NCBI RefSeq assembly: GCF_025420585.1
Contig: NZ_JAOEGB010000024.1
Coordinates: forward strand, 62,001 to 126,000
Reading direction: 5' to 3'
From: Planotetraspora sp. A-T 1434
Lineage (GTDB): Bacteria > Actinomycetota > Actinomycetes > Streptosporangiales > Streptosporangiaceae
Length of the DNA stretch: 64,000 nt
Part shown: positions 42,875 to 51,865 of the stretch, one piece after another
How the letters are laid out: each line of letters opens with the position of its first letter
How positions within the stretch are numbered: the stretch's first letter is position 1
Made by a program: the position numbers and the translations under genes
Notes under the pieces: generated by a model
The model's database searches: none
The model's input: only the letters and a program-made list of their open reading frames with translations
What the model was told of the DNA's origin: nothing

Positions 42875-43870
42875 TCACAGTACGCGAATGGAGGAGATCA
42901 GCCGGTTCACGTCCGGAAGATAGTCGTGTGACGGGTCCGGCATGCTGACGAAGAGAAAGGCGGGACGTTCCCGCCCGATGTCGATCAGCACGAGAGTGTG
43001 CAGCTCGCTCCGGATGTTGGCGGTGCTCGCCTTCGGCCCGAACCCGATCCACCGGGTGATGACCCAGGCCTTCCGGCCGTCGATGGTCAGCGGTTGGGAG
43101 ACCATGTCCCGATAGGTGGTGTCGGACGAGGGGATCGCCGTGAGGGCGTCCTGCTGGGCCAGCGCAGCCTGGAAGAGCCCGCCGTCGCCTTCGTAACGGT
43201 AGAGCAGCTCCGGATCCATCAGGCCGGAGCCGTACATGGCGAGCCAGCCTCGCTCGGGGCGAGAGTCGCGCAGGAGTGTGAACTTGCTCGCGTATGTTGG
43301 GCCCCTGTCCGGGCTCTGCGGGCCCCACCCGCCGCTCAGGCGGGCGTAGGAGATACCCGCCGCACGGTCGGTGAGCCGCCCGTTCACCGGGGAGGACCGG
43401 CCCGAATACCGCGGAAGCTTCATGACCCCGCCCAGCTGCGCCGGTACGTTGAAGACTTCCCCGGACGTCGAGGGCACATAGGTCGCCGGTTCGCCGATCG
43501 TGGCGCCGCATCCCGTGCTCTGACCGGTGTTGGCGGCGACGAGCCGGCCGTCGATCCGCAGATGGCAGCTGACCAGGACACCGCCCACCCCAGTGGCGAT
43601 CACGGACACACGATCGCCGCCGTGAACGATGAAGTCCCGGCGCAGGGGAGCGGCGATCCTCGTCCGCTGCGGGTGCTCGGCACCGGGCAAGGTCAGCTCG
43701 ACGTCGGCGCGGCCGGTCACGCCGATCTCGTAAGTCACCTCGCTCGACTGGAGGCCGTTCGAGTGCTGAGCCGGCACCGCGGCGTAGCCGAGCAGGATGA
43801 ACGCCCCGAGGCCGCCTACCCAGCGGGGAACGGGACCGCTCAGGCGCCGTCCCTGACGCGACAGCCCCAT
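42875..43870 (-). CDS. MmpS-like membrane-anchored protein with extra domain
   Basis: 331 aa. A short basic N-terminus and a single hydrophobic helix (about residues 15-35), then an MmpS-type immunoglobulin-like domain (VTYEIGVTGRADVELTL ... RDFIVHGGDRVSVIATGVGG ... VSCHLRIDGRLVAANTGQST) to about 145, then a C-terminal domain of about 180 residues (TYRDMVSQPLTIDGRKAWVITRW) that I do not recognise. Its ATG overlaps the upstream TGA by 1 bp, so it is coupled to the coiled-coil membrane protein. Function unknown; MmpS proteins assist membrane transporters, but no MmpL is nearby. Confidence 0.6.
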   Translation of the reverse strand: MGLSRQGRRLSGPVPRWVGGLGAFILLGYAAVPAQHSNGLQSSEVTYEIGVTGRADVELTLPGAEHPQRTRIAAPLRRDFIVHGGDRVSVIATGVGGVLVSCHLRIDGRLVAANTGQSTGCGATIGEPATYVPSTSGEVFNVPAQLGGVMKLPRYSGRSSPVNGRLTDRAAGISYARLSGGWGPQSPDRGPTYASKFTLLRDSRPERGWLAMYGSGLMDPELLYRYEGDGGLFQAALAQQDALTAIPSSDTTYRDMVSQPLTIDGRKAWVITRWIGFGPKASTANIRSELHTLVLIDIGRERPAFLFVSMPDPSHDYLPDVNRLISSIRVL

Positions 43871-44847
43871 CAGCTCGCCACCGCCAGACCCGGAGCCAGG
43901 GCGAGCCCGGCCTTGCGTGCCCGGCTGACGCTGGCCCGCAGCGTCTCCTCGATCCTGCGGGCCTCTTCGGTCAGTCCCGCGATCTGGGCGATCGCGAGCT
44001 CGTCCCGCACGGTGCTGGCGAGTAGTTCCTGATAGGCGGCACTTCGTCCGGACAGGTGCTGCACCGTCTTCCACTGTCGCAGCGCGTCGTCCGCCGCGCG
44101 AACCTGTGCCGCGTAGTCCTCGATCGCGCCGATACGCCGGGTGACCGCCTCGGTCGCCAGTGTCAGCGCCTCAGCCTGCGCGTCCAACATCTCGGCGATG
44201 CGCGGGTTGTCCCTATCTGGCACGGCCTCATGCTCCGCCCGCAGCCGGTCCACCCGCATGAGCGTGAGCGCGATCTCCCAGACCTGGGCGGGCAAGGTCA
44301 CCGCGTTGCGGACGTCGTCGAGCATGCCCGCGGCGTTGACGTCCGATTCCAGCACGGCCGCCACCGCCATCTGCGCCCGTCCGAGCAGGCGGACTCCCGC
44401 CGCGTCGAGGTCCTGTGGCCGGACGTACCGCCCATGCAGGCTCCGCGCCAGCCGCGCGGCTGGCCCTTCCCCGCACCGGCCCACCAGGACGCCGAACAGG
44501 ACCGGCATCGCACACCCGCACAGGACGAAGAACGCTCCCAGTCCGAGACCCCCAACTGCAGCGGCCACCGCCAGCCCCACCACGATGCCCTGAGCGACCA
44601 GGCCCACCGCTTTCACACGCCTGCCGTAGAACCAGCCCATCAACCCCGGCAGCAGAACCCACACCGGCGTGTGCACCAGGCACACGCCGACGTCCTGCCA
44701 GGTCCGCCCGCCGAACCAGGGCCTGCGTGGCAGCACTCCCGGCCCATGCAGCACCACGGCGTCATCGATCAGCAGGTTCCGCGCCCGCTCGGGAACCTCA
44801 GGATCGATCACCGGTTCCGGCACGCGTCCCACACTCGGCTCGCCCAC
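43870..44847 (-). CDS. Membrane protein with long C-terminal coiled coil
   Basis: 325 aa, GTG start (MGEPSVGRVPEPVIDPEVP). Three hydrophobic helices at about 55-75, 83-105 and 105-122, followed by about 190 helical residues rich in Ala/Leu/Arg/Glu that read as an extended coiled coil. No known domain. It is cotranscribed with the MmpS-like gene (1-bp overlap), and the pair probably forms a membrane complex. They lie next to the integrase, so are cargo of the right-hand island. Confidence 0.6.
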   Translation of the reverse strand: MGEPSVGRVPEPVIDPEVPERARNLLIDDAVVLHGPGVLPRRPWFGGRTWQDVGVCLVHTPVWVLLPGLMGWFYGRRVKAVGLVAQGIVVGLAVAAAVGGLGLGAFFVLCGCAMPVLFGVLVGRCGEGPAARLARSLHGRYVRPQDLDAAGVRLLGRAQMAVAAVLESDVNAAGMLDDVRNAVTLPAQVWEIALTLMRVDRLRAEHEAVPDRDNPRIAEMLDAQAEALTLATEAVTRRIGAIEDYAAQVRAADDALRQWKTVQHLSGRSAAYQELLASTVRDELAIAQIAGLTEEARRIEETLRASVSRARKAGLALAPGLAVAS

Positions 44848-45049
44848 ATTAGTTCAGACGCCAGCACACGGCCGAAAGTTCTCCAGAGCTTGGCAGCCAG
44901 TCACTTGGAACGCTGGGGATCTTGAGGAAGTAGGCTGGAAACACCGATCGCGACGGCGTGCGAGTGAGCGGAGGCACCATGGCCCCCGTCATGGTCGATT
45001 AACCTGGCTTATTGCCGACTCTGCCCGGCAGAGCAACCATCCGCCCTCC

Positions 45050-46606
45050 TCATGACATTTTGGACCGCATGGCGCTCCGTGGGGTGGTGATGAGCGCGGC
45101 GGTCGACTCCGCTGCCGCCTTCGCGACCTCCGGGAAGACGCTGGTGTAGGTATCCCGGGTAAATGTGGACGAGACGTGGCCGAGGGTTTCCTGGACCACC
45201 TTCAGTTCCACTCCGGCGGCCAACATAAGCGACGCGGCGCCGTGGCGCAGGTCGTGCAACCGGATCGGCGGCAACTCGGCCTCGTAGCACAGCCAGGAGA
45301 ACTGGTCGGAGACGTGCTGCGGGTGCAGCGGCCTGCCGTGCTCGTCGGTGAAGACGAACCCGCTGTCGATCCAGTCCTCTCCCGCCTTGAGGCGTTCCTT
45401 CCCCTGTCGTGTGCGGTGCTGTTTGAGGATCTGGAGGGTCTCGGCATCCGCGGCGATGACTCGGTCGCTGGCTTCGGTCTTCGGCTTGCCTTGCACGGGG
45501 GTCCAGCAGAGTTGCGTGATCTGCCAGTTGACTCCGATCGTGCCCGCGGTGAAGCTCACCTCGGGCCAGCGCAGCCCGACCGCCTCACCCCGGCGCAGCC
45601 CCCGAAGGGCGATCAACCGGTACAGCGCGTACAGCCGGTGGCGGCGCGCGTAGGCCAGGAATGCCGAGGTCTGTTCCGGGGTCCACACCATGACCCGTGA
45701 GGGCCGGGCGGTGCTCAGGTAGACGTTGACCACGTCGACCGCGCGTCCGGCCCGCCGCTGGTTCTCGGCGGCGCGGTTGACGGCGTGATCGGCCCGCCAG
45801 CGGGTAACCCGTTCCTCGGTCCACACGAGCCCTTTGGGTCGGGTGACCGGTGGGAGTTCGACCACGGCGGCGGGGTTGAAGTCGATCAGCCGGTCCTGCT
45901 TGATCGCCACGTTCAAGGCGTGGCGGAGGGTGGCGCGGATGCGGTGGATGGTGGCTGGGCCGACCGGCTTGCGGTATTTCACCTTCGCCCGCTCCTGCGG
46001 GTCGTCGCTGGCGCGGGCGGCGGCGATGACGTCGTTGAACTCTTCGATCGCGTCGAACATGCCGCTGATGTCGGACACTCGTAGCCGGTCCAGCCGGATG
46101 TTGCCGAGATAGGGGACGAAGTACAGCCGGACGTGCGTCTCATAGGAGCGGCGGGTGGTGGGGTCGATCCTCTTCTTCCGTTTGAGGAACTCGGCCATCC
46201 ATTCCGCGACCGTAACGGTCCGGTCGAGGTCCTGATGGGTACGGACCTTCCGCCGCACCTCATCGACGGTCGGTAGCGCCCGGGTGTCCTTGAGGACCGA
46301 CAGCATCAGCTCGCAGACCTTCCGCCGGGTGTGCGGGTCCTCATCCAACGCAAGTAGGCCGCGGGCATGGTCGAGTTCGGCCTCGGCGTCCTCCAGCGTC
46401 GCGAACCCGTGACGCCGCAGGGGGGTACGGCGGCGCCCGTCCGCGTGCGGGGGGAGTTCGAGCTGGTAGGCCCATTTGCCGTGCGTGGAACTCCACCGCT
46501 CCCCTCCCCCACCGGCGCGGCGGAGTTTCGGGCATTTCTTCCCGAGCTGCTTGCCGGTGGCCGCGTCGCGGCAGCCGCAGGTCTTGTAGGTGGTCCCGTT
46601 CGCCAA
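45050..46606 (-). CDS. int: Tyrosine integrase of right island
   Basis: 518 aa, typical of actinomycete integrative-element integrases. N-terminal arm-binding region (TYKTCGCRDAATGKQLGKKCP, SSTHGKWAYQLELPP), core-binding domain (170-270), and catalytic domain with Arg in ALRGLRRGEAVGLRW, HDLRHGAASLML (H-x-x-R), LGHVSSTFT and the Tyr in TRDTYTSVFP. All catalytic residues are present. An xis gene precedes it by 6 bp. The tRNA-linked repeats flank the region it belongs to. Confidence 0.92.
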   Translation of the reverse strand: MANGTTYKTCGCRDAATGKQLGKKCPKLRRAGGGGERWSSTHGKWAYQLELPPHADGRRRTPLRRHGFATLEDAEAELDHARGLLALDEDPHTRRKVCELMLSVLKDTRALPTVDEVRRKVRTHQDLDRTVTVAEWMAEFLKRKKRIDPTTRRSYETHVRLYFVPYLGNIRLDRLRVSDISGMFDAIEEFNDVIAAARASDDPQERAKVKYRKPVGPATIHRIRATLRHALNVAIKQDRLIDFNPAAVVELPPVTRPKGLVWTEERVTRWRADHAVNRAAENQRRAGRAVDVVNVYLSTARPSRVMVWTPEQTSAFLAYARRHRLYALYRLIALRGLRRGEAVGLRWPEVSFTAGTIGVNWQITQLCWTPVQGKPKTEASDRVIAADAETLQILKQHRTRQGKERLKAGEDWIDSGFVFTDEHGRPLHPQHVSDQFSWLCYEAELPPIRLHDLRHGAASLMLAAGVELKVVQETLGHVSSTFTRDTYTSVFPEVAKAAAESTAALITTPRSAMRSKMS

Positions 46607-46612
46607 CCTGTC

Positions 46613-46852
46613 TCACCCTTCCTCAGGTTCTGGACGGCGTGTGCCGTCGTCGTGGTAGCCGAGCAACGCCCACACCTCCCGCGTCGGCACCAGGTAGCTG
46701 CGTCCGATCCGCAGCACCCGGCAGGGGAACCGGCCGTCTTTGGCCAGCTGGTAGGCCTTGGTCCGGCCGATTCCCAAAAGCCGCCCTGCGGTGACCACAT
46801 CGATCACCGCAGGCAGATCCCCCAGATCAGCCGCCCGCACCGTCGCTGTCAT
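46613..46852 (-). CDS. xis: Excisionase (MerR-like winged HTH)
   Basis: 79 aa, helix-turn-helix DNA-binding protein of the excisionase family (VVTAGRLLGIGRTKAYQLAK ... FPCRVLRIGRSYLVPTREV). ATG at 46850-46852 gives the family N-terminus. It directly precedes int on the same strand and controls directionality of integration/excision. Confidence 0.85.
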   Translation of the reverse strand: MTATVRAADLGDLPAVIDVVTAGRLLGIGRTKAYQLAKDGRFPCRVLRIGRSYLVPTREVWALLGYHDDGTRRPEPEEG

Positions 46853-47094
46853 CGCCCACCCCCGCACGGGAGCGGGGCCGTCGCGACGGCGCGCAGGCGT
46901 GGCGTCGTTGCCGTGGCCCAGGCGGTCCAGCGGCCCCCACGTCGCCGCGCACGGGCGTGGCGGGGCGCGGGGACGCCGGTCGACCATGGCCGCCGGTATC
47001 GACGCCCATCTCTATGGTTCGCGTCAAGCAATATCCGCTGGTCAGGCATGCCGTGTCGCCGCCGGGCCCGTGCCGTCCTCACCGCGACCCCCGA

Positions 47095-47466
47095 TCACCG
47101 GGGTGTGGTTTCGTCGGCGGGCGGCTTGCGGAAGATCAGCAGATCCTCGTGGGCGAGCGCGTGGATCGGCACGCCGCGTTCCCATGCCTTGCGTGCCTCG
47201 TGGAGCTGGAAGAACGACGCCCGGTTGACCACGATGCCGGCCGCATGCCGCCCTTGATGGATCGCCTCGACCAGGGTGGTGCCGATCCCGCACATCGGGT
47301 CGATCACCAGCTCACCGGGCTGCGTGTAGGTGGCGATGACCTTGGCGGCGATGGCGGGAAGCATCTTGCCCGGGTGCTTCATCGACTCCGGCAGATAGCG
47401 GCCTCGCCGCTGAGTACGCGAGGGATGTTGCCCCGTCGCCCATACAGATCCGTTCGGCTCGCTCAT
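47095..47466 (-). CDS. Internally deleted TRM11-like SAM methyltransferase
   Basis: 123 aa. It begins MSEPNGSVWATGQHPSRTQR, continues with the family segment KHPGKMLPAIAAKVIATYTQ and motif I (LVIDPMCGIGTTLVEAI), then jumps directly to the usual C-terminus (ASFFQLHEARKAWERGVPIH, HEDLLIFRK). The central half with the catalytic motif (SPPY type) is absent, although the reading frame is preserved. Homologues of this kind are about twice as long. It is either a degenerate gene or a stand-alone binding remnant. It starts 2 bp after the stop of the next upstream gene. Confidence 0.7.
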   Translation of the reverse strand: MSEPNGSVWATGQHPSRTQRRGRYLPESMKHPGKMLPAIAAKVIATYTQPGELVIDPMCGIGTTLVEAIHQGRHAAGIVVNRASFFQLHEARKAWERGVPIHALAHEDLLIFRKPPADETTPR

Positions 47467-47468
47467 GG

Positions 47469-48293
47469 CTACTCCTCCTCTGCGCGCAGGTACATCCTGG
47501 CGGCGACGGGCAGGCTGGAAGGCTTGGTAAAGATCAACACGTCGGCATGCGCTCGCACGGCCATGAAGACATGTGGCGGGGCAACGGTCGCGCGTGCGAC
47601 GGTGGCGGGAAGCAAGGACAGGACGATCCCGCGCCGCCTGACCGGGCCGTGGACCGCCACGATGTGCTGGAGATAGACCAGCCCCGCCCGCTGTGCCTCG
47701 CGGATGGTGCCGGGTACCGGGTCGTGCGGGCGACCATGGACCAGGTGCACGCCGGTCACGACCGCGAGATGGCCGCCGCGGGCAAGCAGAGCGGCGCACC
47801 CTGACAAGAAGCTCTCTTCCGGAGGGCCGCCGGCCGAGCATGCGCGCGTTCTGGTTTCGCACGTTCGGCGCAGGACGGCGAGGGCTGCTTCACCCCGTGG
47901 GAGAGCCATGGCGGCATTCGGGGCCTCGGCCCGTGCGACACGCTCCTCCACCGTGCGTCCATCGCCTTTGTCGCGGCTGTTGGGTGCCCACGTCCAAATG
48001 ACGCCCGCCCTGTTGGTGTCCGTGACAACAGCCGAGGCGCGGCGGCCGAGGATTACCGCGTTGGCTACCAGCGTGTGGTCGGCGGGGTGGATGTCGACGA
48101 CGAGCCCACCCGTCCGGGTGAAGGTCGTGATGAGCTGGCGGGCGAGCCGTCCGGTAACTGGCATGCAGCAGCCGTTCGGGCACGCTGTGGGTGACTGCCC
48201 CTCCGGGCTGGTCAGCCACACGCTGAGCGGCAAATGCCTCGGTTGGGAGGAATGAGTGGAGAAGTCCTGGAAGGAGTGGGGCGAGGTCGTCAC
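47469..48293 (-). CDS. Methyltransferase-like companion protein
   Basis: 274 aa. It has a weak SAM-like core (LVVDIHPADHTLVANAVILGRRASAVVTDTNRAG) and the C-terminal block VFMAVRAHADVLIFTKP that echoes the C-terminal block of the neighbour (ALAHEDLLIFRKP). No catalytic motif stands out. It lies 2 bp upstream of the deleted methyltransferase gene, so the two are coexpressed. Several in-frame ATGs near the N-terminus make the start uncertain. Similar methylase pairs are known from actinomycete elements, but the function is unknown. Confidence 0.55.
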   Translation of the reverse strand: MTTSPHSFQDFSTHSSQPRHLPLSVWLTSPEGQSPTACPNGCCMPVTGRLARQLITTFTRTGGLVVDIHPADHTLVANAVILGRRASAVVTDTNRAGVIWTWAPNSRDKGDGRTVEERVARAEAPNAAMALPRGEAALAVLRRTCETRTRACSAGGPPEESFLSGCAALLARGGHLAVVTGVHLVHGRPHDPVPGTIREAQRAGLVYLQHIVAVHGPVRRRGIVLSLLPATVARATVAPPHVFMAVRAHADVLIFTKPSSLPVAARMYLRAEEE

Positions 48294-48870
48294 GATGGTG
48301 TGGCCCGGTCACCCCGGCCACCTGATCCCTGTCACTCATTCAAATACCTGCGTAGGGATGCCTGTTGGGACAACGTCGCTCGAAGACGCGTGCACATCAG
48401 TACTGTTGCGGTGTCCCCAGGAGGCCGTCAGAAGGGCGTCGGCGGCAGTATGCGCGTCAGGTACGGTGTCCGCAATTGAGCGGACGGTGTGCGTCAGGTG
48501 TCAGGCGGTCGTCTTACACCGGCCGGGCGCGCGTTCGGGAAGGGGCGCGACGGTACGGGGCAGTCGGCGAAGTCCTGCGCGGACTTAGGGAGCTGGAGAC
48601 CTCGCCACCAGGGCCCGTGGGCAATGGTCCGGCGCCGTCGGCTGAGAGCGTCGTCCGGCCCGCGTTGAGGCGCAACCGTACGGCCGGAGAGCCTGCTCAA
48701 GGGCATGGTGAAAGGGGCAGGCTGTCAACCGCGCTGGAGCTGGTGCCCGGGCCACTCGTGGGGCGTTCGGAGGGCAGGTGCGCTGGATGCTCGCACGCCG
48801 ACTCGACAGGCCCACCCGTATCCCTGCCTGTCGGCACATCACCTGTGAAAGGTGCCGGCCCGCAGAATGG
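48294..48870. other. Region without a convincing gene
   Basis: About 580 bp between the methylase pair and the tetR gene. ORFs on both strands are short and of biased composition. No terminator or repeat of note. Confidence 0.5.
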
Positions 48871-49458
48871 TCAATGCCGGGACAACTGCTTGAGGGCGGC
48901 CTGGCTTATCTGCAGCAGAGCTGAGCCGTCCATGTCGGTCTTCGCGAGAAACTCGATGCCCTGCATGACGCCAAGGAGCAGTCGCCCGAGCTCCTGGGCG
49001 TCCGCGCTCGGTTCGACCGTCCCCTCGTCCTGGGCTTCCTTCACGCAGGCGATCAGAAGATCTTCGACCGCTTGATAGCTGGTCCGCGCCCGGGAGACGA
49101 CATCCGGATCATTGCTGTGCAGCTCGGACGTGCTGTTGACTAGAAGACAGCCGCGCCGCTGCGGGTCCTCCATGAATCCCTTGGCCACTCCCTCAACCAG
49201 CAGGGTCAGGCGTTCGAAGGCCGTACCGGGGCCGGTGAGGACCGCCCGGACTCCGTTCAGCTGTTCGTCGCGGTAGCCGTCCAGCACGTGCAAGAACAGC
49301 TGCCGCTTGTCGCCGAAGGCCCCGTATAGGCTCCCCTTGCCCAGTCCCGTGGCGTCCGTCAGGTCCTGCAGTGACGTAGCCGCGTAGCCCTGATTCCAGA
49401 ACTGCTCGCGCGCAGATTTCAGTACCTGGTTCTCGTCGAAATTCCGCGGTCGTCCCAT
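48871..49458 (-). CDS. TetR-family repressor
   Basis: 195 aa: HTH at residues 1-50 (MGRPRNFDENQVLKSAREQF ... ATSLQDLTDATGLGKGSLYGAFGDK) and a C-terminal ligand domain with the TetR_C_6-type RRGCLLVNSTSEL block. ATG at 49456-49458 fits the family start. It is divergent from an SDR gene; a GACC-N4-GGTC site lies in its own promoter and a near-identical one ahead of the SDR gene, so it most likely represses both. Confidence 0.88.
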   Translation of the reverse strand: MGRPRNFDENQVLKSAREQFWNQGYAATSLQDLTDATGLGKGSLYGAFGDKRQLFLHVLDGYRDEQLNGVRAVLTGPGTAFERLTLLVEGVAKGFMEDPQRRGCLLVNSTSELHSNDPDVVSRARTSYQAVEDLLIACVKEAQDEGTVEPSADAQELGRLLLGVMQGIEFLAKTDMDGSALLQISQAALKQLSRH

Positions 49459-49481
49459 GTTCAACAGCATACGTTGTTCTT

Positions 49482-49493
49482 GACCTATCGGTC
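49482..49493. promoter_or_regulatory. TetR operator, tetR side
   Basis: GACCTATCGGTC, a perfect GACC-N4-GGTC inverted repeat, 24 bp upstream of the tetR start codon. Operators of this TetR group often have this shape. Confidence 0.55.
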
Positions 49494-49754
49494 CAGATTA
49501 TGAGGTCCCATCCCGGCCGTAGGGAGCGCAGGGAGGGCCGGGCGGCCTCTCCGTCATCGCCACACAGGGCGGCAGACCGCGCGATGGCGGGGGTGCGTGA
49601 TGCATGGCTCCCGGTCGGAGCCTTTCGCGGCGCCCCTCGCGGACGGGCCGGCGTCGGCCAGCCTGTCGCTGCTCGGAGGTGTGGATGCAGTCACGTTTTT
49701 GTCCGTGCGGTCCACAACGTGGTTCTTTACCGTATAGTCCATAACCGGGCCTGG

Positions 49755-49766
49755 GACCGTCCGGTT
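49755..49766. promoter_or_regulatory. TetR operator, SDR side
   Basis: GACCGTCCGGTT fits GACC-N4-GGTC with one mismatch, 70 bp upstream of the SDR start. It pairs with the site at 49482. Confidence 0.4.
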
Positions 49767-49836
49767 CGGACTGTAATGCGGTAGTGACACTTGGTGCACG
49801 TCTTCTGGCGTTCGCACCAGACAGGAGTAAACGATC

Positions 49837-50586
49837 ATGGGACAGCTTGACGGGAAGACGGCAGTCGTCACCGGAGGCAACAGCGGAATCGGACTGGCCA
49901 CCGCCAAGCGATTCGCACGTGAGGGCGCGCACGTGTTCATCACGGGCCGCCGGCAGAAGGCTCTCGACGCCGCGCTGGTCGAGATCGGTGGGGAAGCCAC
50001 CGCTGTCCGGGGCGACGTCGCAAACCTCGCGGACATCGACCGCCTCTACGCGGCTGTCGCCGAGCAAGGCCGGTCCATCGACGTACTGTTCGCCAACGCG
50101 GGCGGCGGTGAGTTCGCCCCTCTTCAGCAGGTCACCGAGGAGCACTTCGACGCCACCTTCAACATCAACGTGCGAGGCATGCTCTTCACAGTTCAGAAGG
50201 CCATTCCGCTGCTCAATGACGGCGCCTCGGTGATCCTGACCGGATCGACTGCCGCCACCTCAGGCGGCGCCGCCTTCGGCGTGTACGCCGCGTCCAAGGC
50301 CGCGGTCCGTTCCTTCTCCCGCACCTGGGCCAACGAACTCAGCGGCCGCGCGATCCGAGTGAATACCCTGGTGCCCGGCCCGATCGTCACCCCGGGCATC
50401 ACCGGCCTGGCTGCGGACGCCGACCAGGCCGCGAAGATGAGGGACGTCTTTGCCAGCCAGATTCCGCTGGGCCGGATGGGGCACCCGGACGAGGCCGCAG
50501 CTGCCGCACTGTTCCTCGCCAGCAATGAGAGCAGCTTCGTCACCGGATCCGAGCTGTTCGTAGATGGCGGACTCAACCAGATCTGA
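49837..50586 (+). CDS. Short-chain dehydrogenase/reductase
   Basis: 249 aa classical SDR: cofactor motif TGGNSGIG at 13-20, NAGGGE, Ser in LTGSTAA (near 137), and catalytic YAASK near 153. PGPIVTPG and GSELFVDGGLNQI complete the family pattern. Good AGGAG ahead of the ATG. It faces the tetR gene and is probably de-repressed by the TetR ligand. Substrate unknown; such TetR/SDR pairs detoxify carbonyl compounds or quinones in several bacteria. Confidence 0.9.
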   Translation: MGQLDGKTAVVTGGNSGIGLATAKRFAREGAHVFITGRRQKALDAALVEIGGEATAVRGDVANLADIDRLYAAVAEQGRSIDVLFANAGGGEFAPLQQVTEEHFDATFNINVRGMLFTVQKAIPLLNDGASVILTGSTAATSGGAAFGVYAASKAAVRSFSRTWANELSGRAIRVNTLVPGPIVTPGITGLAADADQAAKMRDVFASQIPLGRMGHPDEAAAAALFLASNESSFVTGSELFVDGGLNQI

Positions 50587-51212
50587 TTGAAGCCATACAG
50601 CCGGCGGAAGCGGCAGAAGACACGAGGCCTTCCCCCGGCAGGGCCCCACAAGGCACGAATCACCCCGAGCCCCTCCGCCGCTGCGGGAAGGACCCGTCAC
50701 CGACGCTCTTGCCCATGGTGACGGCTAGCAGTCCGCCGCTGCGCCCATGGCAAAGACGCCTGCTTCTGAGCACCGGCACCGGCGTAAGCAACATGAGTGG
50801 GGCCCGGTCGTTAGCGGCCGGACCCCACTCCTATGGTGCCGTGCGCGTCAGATCACCACCGCTACCCTCCTCCGCGGCCGTCGCCCACGCCCGTGCAGAG
50901 CGTGACGAACCCGAGCAGCCACAGCACCAGGATGGCGGGCGCCACCCGCCAAAGGGACTTGACGGCGAACCCGCACCGAACGGGACGCGTGAGAAAGCAG
51001 AACGAGCAGCAGGGAAGCCATGGTTGTCGACGTCGTGTGCCGTGGCCTGCCCTGCTGCAGCTCCTTCAGCCCGTAGCCCGCTGAACCGAACCAGAGGATG
51101 TCGAGCTGCTCAGCCGGATCTGCACGGCGGCCGGCGACGCCGGGTTCGGGTCCGACGCCGGCCTGCCCTCCACGACCGGCGGCCAGCGCGCAGCACGGCA
51201 TCCGACGGGAGG
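50587..51212. other. Region without a convincing gene
   Basis: About 600 bp. Apart from the hairpin at 50797-50828 I find no supported gene; ORFs on both strands have poor composition. Confidence 0.45.
50797..50828. terminator. Large stem-loop terminator
   Basis: GTGGGGCCCGGTCG and CGGCCGGACCCCAC form a 14-bp stem with one mismatch and one GU pair around a TTAG loop, 210 bp past the SDR gene. Suited to terminate transcription from either side. Confidence 0.6.
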
Positions 51213-51865
51213 GCCTTGCTACTACAGCGCAAGGTCAGTGAGGACCAGCACGCGCTCGTAGGTGTAATCCATCATGGCGTCGACGCCCTGGACGCCGGCG
51301 CGCTGCGGCGGGTCCAGGACGCCGACCGCGCCCGGGACGAGGCGCTGGCCGAACGCGACGCCGCCCTCGCCGGCCAGGAGACGGCCGAGACCGCCCGCCG
51401 CCGAGCCCTGGGCAACGAGCGCGAGGCCGCCGAGGCCCGCCGGCGCGCCGAGCGCGTCGCGGCCGCGGCCGCCGATAACGAACGGCGGGCGCTGGCCGAG
51501 GCCGGAGCCTTCCGGGCGCGGGCCGCAGCCGCCGAGACAGCCGCCGACCAGGCCCGCGAACGGCTCACCGAAAAAACCGAGGAGTTCGAGCGGGAGCTCG
51601 CCCACGCCCGCGCCGAACTGGAGACCGAACGGGCCCGGACCGAAACGCTGCGCGCCGAGCTCGCCCAGCAGCAACGCGCCCTCGCTGAGGCGCGCGAAGA
51701 GCGCGCAGCGGAGCGGACCGCGCCGAGGGCCTGGGCCAGGAGCTGGCGGCCGCCCGCACCGCACAGCTGGCCGAGACCGCCGCCGCCCTCGAGCGCGCCG
51801 AACAGGCGCTGGCCGAGGAGCGGCGCGCGGCCGCCGACCGGATTGCCGTGGCGGCCAGCCCATGA
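51213..51865 (+). pseudogene. Frameshifted coiled-coil (KfrA-like) protein fragment
   Basis: A long Ala/Glu/Arg heptad coiled coil (ALRRVQDADRARDEALAERD, FERELAHARAELETERARTE) in one frame from about 51213 to 51715, continuing in another (GLGQELAAARTAQLAETAAA) to the TGA at 51863-51865. The N-terminal DNA-binding part expected of KfrA-type plasmid proteins is missing. Neither a start codon with a ribosome binding site nor an intact frame is seen. Confidence 0.55.
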
